Shown piece after piece: positions 60,102-64,000 of a stretch of 64,000 bases of DNA. A model generated the notes under the pieces. The model did no database searches. It was not told the origin of the DNA and was given only the letters and a program-made list of their open reading frames with translations. Source of the DNA: Lysobacteraceae bacterium (GTDB lineage Bacteria; Pseudomonadota; Gammaproteobacteria; Xanthomonadales; BQJN01); NCBI GenBank assembly GCA_021604725.1, contig BQJN01000002.1:1-64000 (forward strand). Direction: 5' to 3'. Position numbers and translations under genes: made by a program. Positions within the stretch are counted from its first letter, which is position 1, and every line of letters begins with the position of its first letter.

Positions 60102-62663
60102 GTGACTGGCAGTTCACAATTCGCGTTGCCGATTGGCACGCGCTTCGAACAGCTTGAAGTGGTTGAACTGCTTGGGTCGGGCGGCTTTGGCATCACCTAT
60201 CGCTGTCGCGACTTGCATCTGCAGGCGGATGTCGCGGTCAAGGAGTACTTTCCCAACGATATCGCCCGGCGCCGCGCTGATGCAGTCAGTGTTATTCCGA
60301 GTGGCGAGGATACCGTCGATGCCTTTGAAACAGGCAAGGAGAGGTTCCTCAACGAGGCTCGTACCCTGGCGCGGTTTCGACACGCCAATCTGGTTCGGGT
60401 CCACCAGTTTCTGGAGGCCAACGGAACCGCCTACCTGGTAATGGATTACGAGTCGGGCAAGACTCTGCTCGATCGAATCCGTCAGGGCGATTACCCCGAT
60501 GACCTGGAGATACGGCATCTTTTGACCGGTTTGCTGGACGGTTTGGAGGTCCTGCATGAACACGGCTTCCTGCATCATGACATCAAGCCGGCGAATGTTG
60601 TTTTGCGCGAAGACGGAAGCCCGGTATTGATCGATTTCGGTGCGGCGCGTCGAACTGTAGTGGAAGGGACGGCGACCATGACCCGCTTCCTGTCGCCAGG
60701 CTATGCTCCGATCGAACAGTATGGGGCAGATCAGGCTCAGGGTGCCTGGTCAGATTTGTATGCTCTGGGTGCAACGTTCTATCACCTGATCACAGCTCAT
60801 CCGCCGGTTGAATCGCCGCAAAGGGCGCTGGAGCTCGCTACCAACGACGAAGAAACCATGACGCAGGCGGTAGATGCTGCGGAAGGGCGCTACGACAAAC
60901 ACTTGCTGGCAGTGATCGATTGGATGTTGGCGGTTTATCCGCATGAGCGTCCAGAGAATGCGGCTGCTGTCCGCGTTAGCTTGTTGGGTACAGGTCTAGG
61001 CTCGGAGGCCCCGACCGTGCCTATTCGTTCCAATCCGACCACTCGCGCATGGCGACCGTGGGCGATCTCAGCGGCACTGGTAGCTGTCGCTGTTCTGGTC
61101 TTCACGTGGGTCTCTCTGGATAAACGGCCAGCTGCAACAGTGGACTCGGCCTATGTCTCGGTTGGTCCCTTCCGCGCCGTCGGGGAAGACTCGGAATACC
61201 TGGCCGAAGGGGTCACCGAGGCCCTGGTCGCCCAACTTGGCCCGACACCTGGACTTTTTCTGGTTCGGTCCAGTCCGCAGCTAAAAACCGAATGGTCCAT
61301 TGAGGGGGCCGTGCTACGGCAAGGCGACAAGCTGCGTGTCACCTATCAACTGAGCAAACTCGGGCAGCCGGCTGCCTTGCGTTCTGGCGTCGTCGATGGT
61401 GTTTTGGCTGAACTGTTTGATATCCAGGATCGGCTATCTACACAGGTTGGAGAAGGGTTGGCAGTAGATGTTGGGCTCGCTTCAGTGGTTACGTTAGATA
61501 GACCCGAGCCAGTGATTGGTGCCTACGAGGCATATCTTCGAGGCATGGTGGCCGTTCGAAAGGCATCCACCCAGTCGAACCTGCAAGAAGCGCTAGAGTG
61601 GTTTGAAGTCTCATTGAAATCAGATGAACAGTTCGCACCCGCGTTGGCGGGGATATGCAATGCTGCATGGACGCTGTTTCGGACTACTGGAGAGAGACAA
61701 CTGGTTGATCAGGCAGAGGCTACCTGTCGCCAGGCACTGACAATTGACCCGTCTTTGGTCGCTACGCGAGTAGCGTTGGGTCGATTACTCACAGGAACTG
61801 GAAGAGGCGAAGAGGCTAGGGAGATATATGATCAGGCGATCAATCAGGGTTTGGGCAACTCCAACTTGTACCTGGGGCTCGCGGCGCTGGAAGCATCGGT
61901 CGGTCAAACTGAGGCTGCTGAGCAAGCACACCTTGATGCGATAGATAGAGGTCGGGACGACTGGCGAACCCACGCCGCATATGGATCCTTTTTGATTCAT
62001 CGCGGCAGGTTGGATGTGGCGGAGCAGGTGTTACAGGATGCTTTGAGCAAGACCCCATTTAACGCAGATGTCTTGAATGACCTGGGAGTCACAGCCTTGT
62101 ATAGAGGGGACTTCGATTCGGCTGTGTCATATTTTGAACAGGCTATTGAGATTGACCCGACGCCTGAGGCCTTTTCAAATGCGGGAACAACATATTTCTA
62201 TGCGGCGGATTATGATCGAGCTGCTGACTCATACCGAGAGGCGTTGAAACTTGCACCTCAAAACTTCATTTTGGCGGGGAACTTGGCTGATGCGCTTCGT
62301 TTGGCCGGCAAGGATAACAACGAAGAGTATCTTCAAGGTGTAGAGTTAGCGAGGTCAGCAATGGAGGTCTCGGAAACGAATATGTTGGCAGCTGCTGCCG
62401 CTGGTCTGTATTTGGCGCGGGCTGGCAGATTCTCTGATGCTGTCGAGATGATCTCCAAAGTCGACATGACGCGTGATCAAAGTATCGAAGTCATTCGCAA
62501 CATGGTTGTTGCGTACTGGCTGATCGGAGACGAAGAAACCGCCATATCGACACTAGAAAAAGCAATTGAGCTCGGTTACAGCAAGGATATGATAGAAAGC
62601 GACCCTGACATGAAAGACATTCGCGCCGACCAAAGGGCAGTCGAGATACTATCGACACAGTAA
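60102..62663 (+). CDS. Ser/Thr protein kinase with TM, FlgO/TolB-N-like region and TPR repeats
   Basis: LLGSGGFGITYRCRDL, DVAVKEYFP, HHDIKPANVVLREDGSPVLIDFGAAR, then TM and TPRs. Confidence 0.88.
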   Translation: MTGSSQFALPIGTRFEQLEVVELLGSGGFGITYRCRDLHLQADVAVKEYFPNDIARRRADAVSVIPSGEDTVDAFETGKERFLNEARTLARFRHANLVRVHQFLEANGTAYLVMDYESGKTLLDRIRQGDYPDDLEIRHLLTGLLDGLEVLHEHGFLHHDIKPANVVLREDGSPVLIDFGAARRTVVEGTATMTRFLSPGYAPIEQYGADQAQGAWSDLYALGATFYHLITAHPPVESPQRALELATNDEETMTQAVDAAEGRYDKHLLAVIDWMLAVYPHERPENAAAVRVSLLGTGLGSEAPTVPIRSNPTTRAWRPWAISAALVAVAVLVFTWVSLDKRPAATVDSAYVSVGPFRAVGEDSEYLAEGVTEALVAQLGPTPGLFLVRSSPQLKTEWSIEGAVLRQGDKLRVTYQLSKLGQPAALRSGVVDGVLAELFDIQDRLSTQVGEGLAVDVGLASVVTLDRPEPVIGAYEAYLRGMVAVRKASTQSNLQEALEWFEVSLKSDEQFAPALAGICNAAWTLFRTTGERQLVDQAEATCRQALTIDPSLVATRVALGRLLTGTGRGEEAREIYDQAINQGLGNSNLYLGLAALEASVGQTEAAEQAHLDAIDRGRDDWRTHAAYGSFLIHRGRLDVAEQVLQDALSKTPFNADVLNDLGVTALYRGDFDSAVSYFEQAIEIDPTPEAFSNAGTTYFYAADYDRAADSYREALKLAPQNFILAGNLADALRLAGKDNNEEYLQGVELARSAMEVSETNMLAAAAAGLYLARAGRFSDAVEMISKVDMTRDQSIEVIRNMVVAYWLIGDEETAISTLEKAIELGYSKDMIESDPDMKDIRADQRAVEILSTQ

Positions 62664-62710
62664 TGTAGTCTAGTCAGCTGAATTTGAATTGTTCACTTGA
62701 GGGAGAGGAT

Positions 62711-63205
62711 ATGAAATTTATTGGTAAAGCTATCACCATCGCATTGCTTCCAGCAGTTGGTGCCTGTGCCGTTGTTGTCGATGACCGTCAAGGAGGACGC
62801 CTTAGCGACGAAGAGGTGGCATTGATGGATGAGCGTTGCGGCAAAGGGGAGTGGGTTGACGGACGTCGAAACGAAGCGGTGTTGCGAGTTCGATTTCCTG
62901 ACGGAATTGGAATGGCTGAGGTATCGACCTCTTGCATGATCCTGGGGACATCACAATCTTTGCGAATTGAAGTAGAGGACGGGCGTCACGCTGAATTTCG
63001 ATTTCCGGATAACAGCCCGTTCGCTGCAAACTTGTTCCGTGTAGATGGCAAGAGGGGCGCAACGCTCAGGGTCGTTGAGGGAGCCGACTGTCCACTGACA
63101 CGAGACTCTTTCGGCTGCAAATATGATGTCGCTGAGGCAGAGAACTCTCGAAGAGAAGTGCTCGACCCCATCATTATCATCAAGGGCGGCGGCGGCACAC
63201 AATAG
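62711..63205 (+). CDS. Hypothetical lipoprotein
   Basis: Lipobox VGAC in MKFIGKAITIALLPAVGACAVVV. Confidence 0.6.
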   Translation: MKFIGKAITIALLPAVGACAVVVDDRQGGRLSDEEVALMDERCGKGEWVDGRRNEAVLRVRFPDGIGMAEVSTSCMILGTSQSLRIEVEDGRHAEFRFPDNSPFAANLFRVDGKRGATLRVVEGADCPLTRDSFGCKYDVAEAENSRREVLDPIIIIKGGGGTQ

Positions 63206-63266
63206 CCGCTCGACGCACATTGTTCCTTGCGCCCATGCCGACGAAGCCTGAGTAGGAGATACAACC

Positions 63267-64000
63267 TTGAGCCAGAACAATAACCCCATGTGGAAATCCC
63301 GAATGGGGTTTATTCTCGCTGCGACCGGGTCGGCCATTGGGCTCGGTAATGTCTGGAAATTCCCGTACATTGCTGGCGAGAACGGCGGTGGTGCCTTCGT
63401 TCTGGTTTATCTGTTGTGTATCGCCGCGATTGGCTTGCCGATCATGATGGCTGAGGTATTGCTGGGTCGCAGGACCCGGCAATCCCCGATGCGTGCATAT
63501 GCGACCCTGGCCAAACAAGCCGGTGCCAGTCGTTTTTGGGCACCGGTCGGCGTGATTGGCGCCACGGCGAGTTTTCTGGTGATGACCTTTTACGCGGTGG
63601 TCGCCGGTTGGACCCTGGCCTACGTGTTCGAGGTCGGCAGAGGTGCCTTTGCGGGTGCGACCGCGCAACAGGTGGGTGAGCATTTCGGTCATTTCGTTTC
63701 AAACCCATGGGTACTGGCATTCTGGACCACATTGTTGATGTGGTCGGCATTGGCAGTGCAGTCTCTGGGTGTCAACAAAGGGATCGAGCGGGCTGTTCGT
63801 ATCATGATGCCCGGTATGCTGGTCATGATCCTTGGGCTGGTGGGGTATGCCGCAGTTGAAGGTGAGTTTGCACAAGCCACGACCTTCCTGTTTCAGCCTG
63901 ACTTTTCAAAGCTGTCAGCCAACGGCGTTTTGATCGCGCTGGGTCACGCCTTTTTTACCCTTGGGGTCGCCGGCGGCATCATGTTGATCTTTGGTGCCTA
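63267..64000 (+). CDS. Sodium-dependent (SNF-family) transporter, 3' truncated by window edge
   Basis: Not in the ORF track because no stop is reached; MWKSRMGFILAATGSAIGLGNVWKFPYIAGENGGGAFVLVYLLC; AGGAGA upstream of a TTG start. Confidence 0.93.
   Translation, partial: MSQNNNPMWKSRMGFILAATGSAIGLGNVWKFPYIAGENGGGAFVLVYLLCIAAIGLPIMMAEVLLGRRTRQSPMRAYATLAKQAGASRFWAPVGVIGATASFLVMTFYAVVAGWTLAYVFEVGRGAFAGATAQQVGEHFGHFVSNPWVLAFWTTLLMWSALAVQSLGVNKGIERAVRIMMPGMLVMILGLVGYAAVEGEFAQATTFLFQPDFSKLSANGVLIALGHAFFTLGVAGGIMLIFGA

Overview
64 kb of a gammaproteobacterial-type chromosome (gene content resembles marine Xanthomonadales/Chromatiales-like lineages; this is inference). Housekeeping anchors are trmJ, suhB, tRNA-Phe, yggX-mutY, ftsY and rsmD. 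Around them are many envelope, transport and signalling genes: TonB receptor end, PhnD-like/GGDEF-EAL pair, RND efflux pair, MFS, OprB-like porin, three YtcJ-like amidohydrolases, CDF-AsmA-LssY operon, M28 peptidase, Ser/Thr kinase-TPR and an SNF transporter running off the right edge. Three things stand out. (1) A small accessory island immediately 3' of tRNA-Phe (about 18.72-22.06 kb) is flanked by ~375 bp direct repeats that each begin with the tRNA 3' end. It carries a DUF6338-like membrane protein divergent from a two-gene unit: a HEPN-like protein (RNKLAH motif) whose stop overlaps the start of a putAbiC-like abortive-infection membrane protein. This is a candidate anti-phage module with no integrase. 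(2) A ~266 bp MITE with GGGAAGCTCTGA termini is present in three copies. One has clearly split a zinc-ribbon gene, one has split a membrane-protein gene, and one has supplied a new stop codon to suhB and was itself invaded by another repeat. (3) Several intergenic hairpin-repeat families have conserved loops and linkers but stems that covary between copies, including a two-hairpin composite element seen at least nine times. All calls come from reading the sequence and ORF translations; no database search was run.
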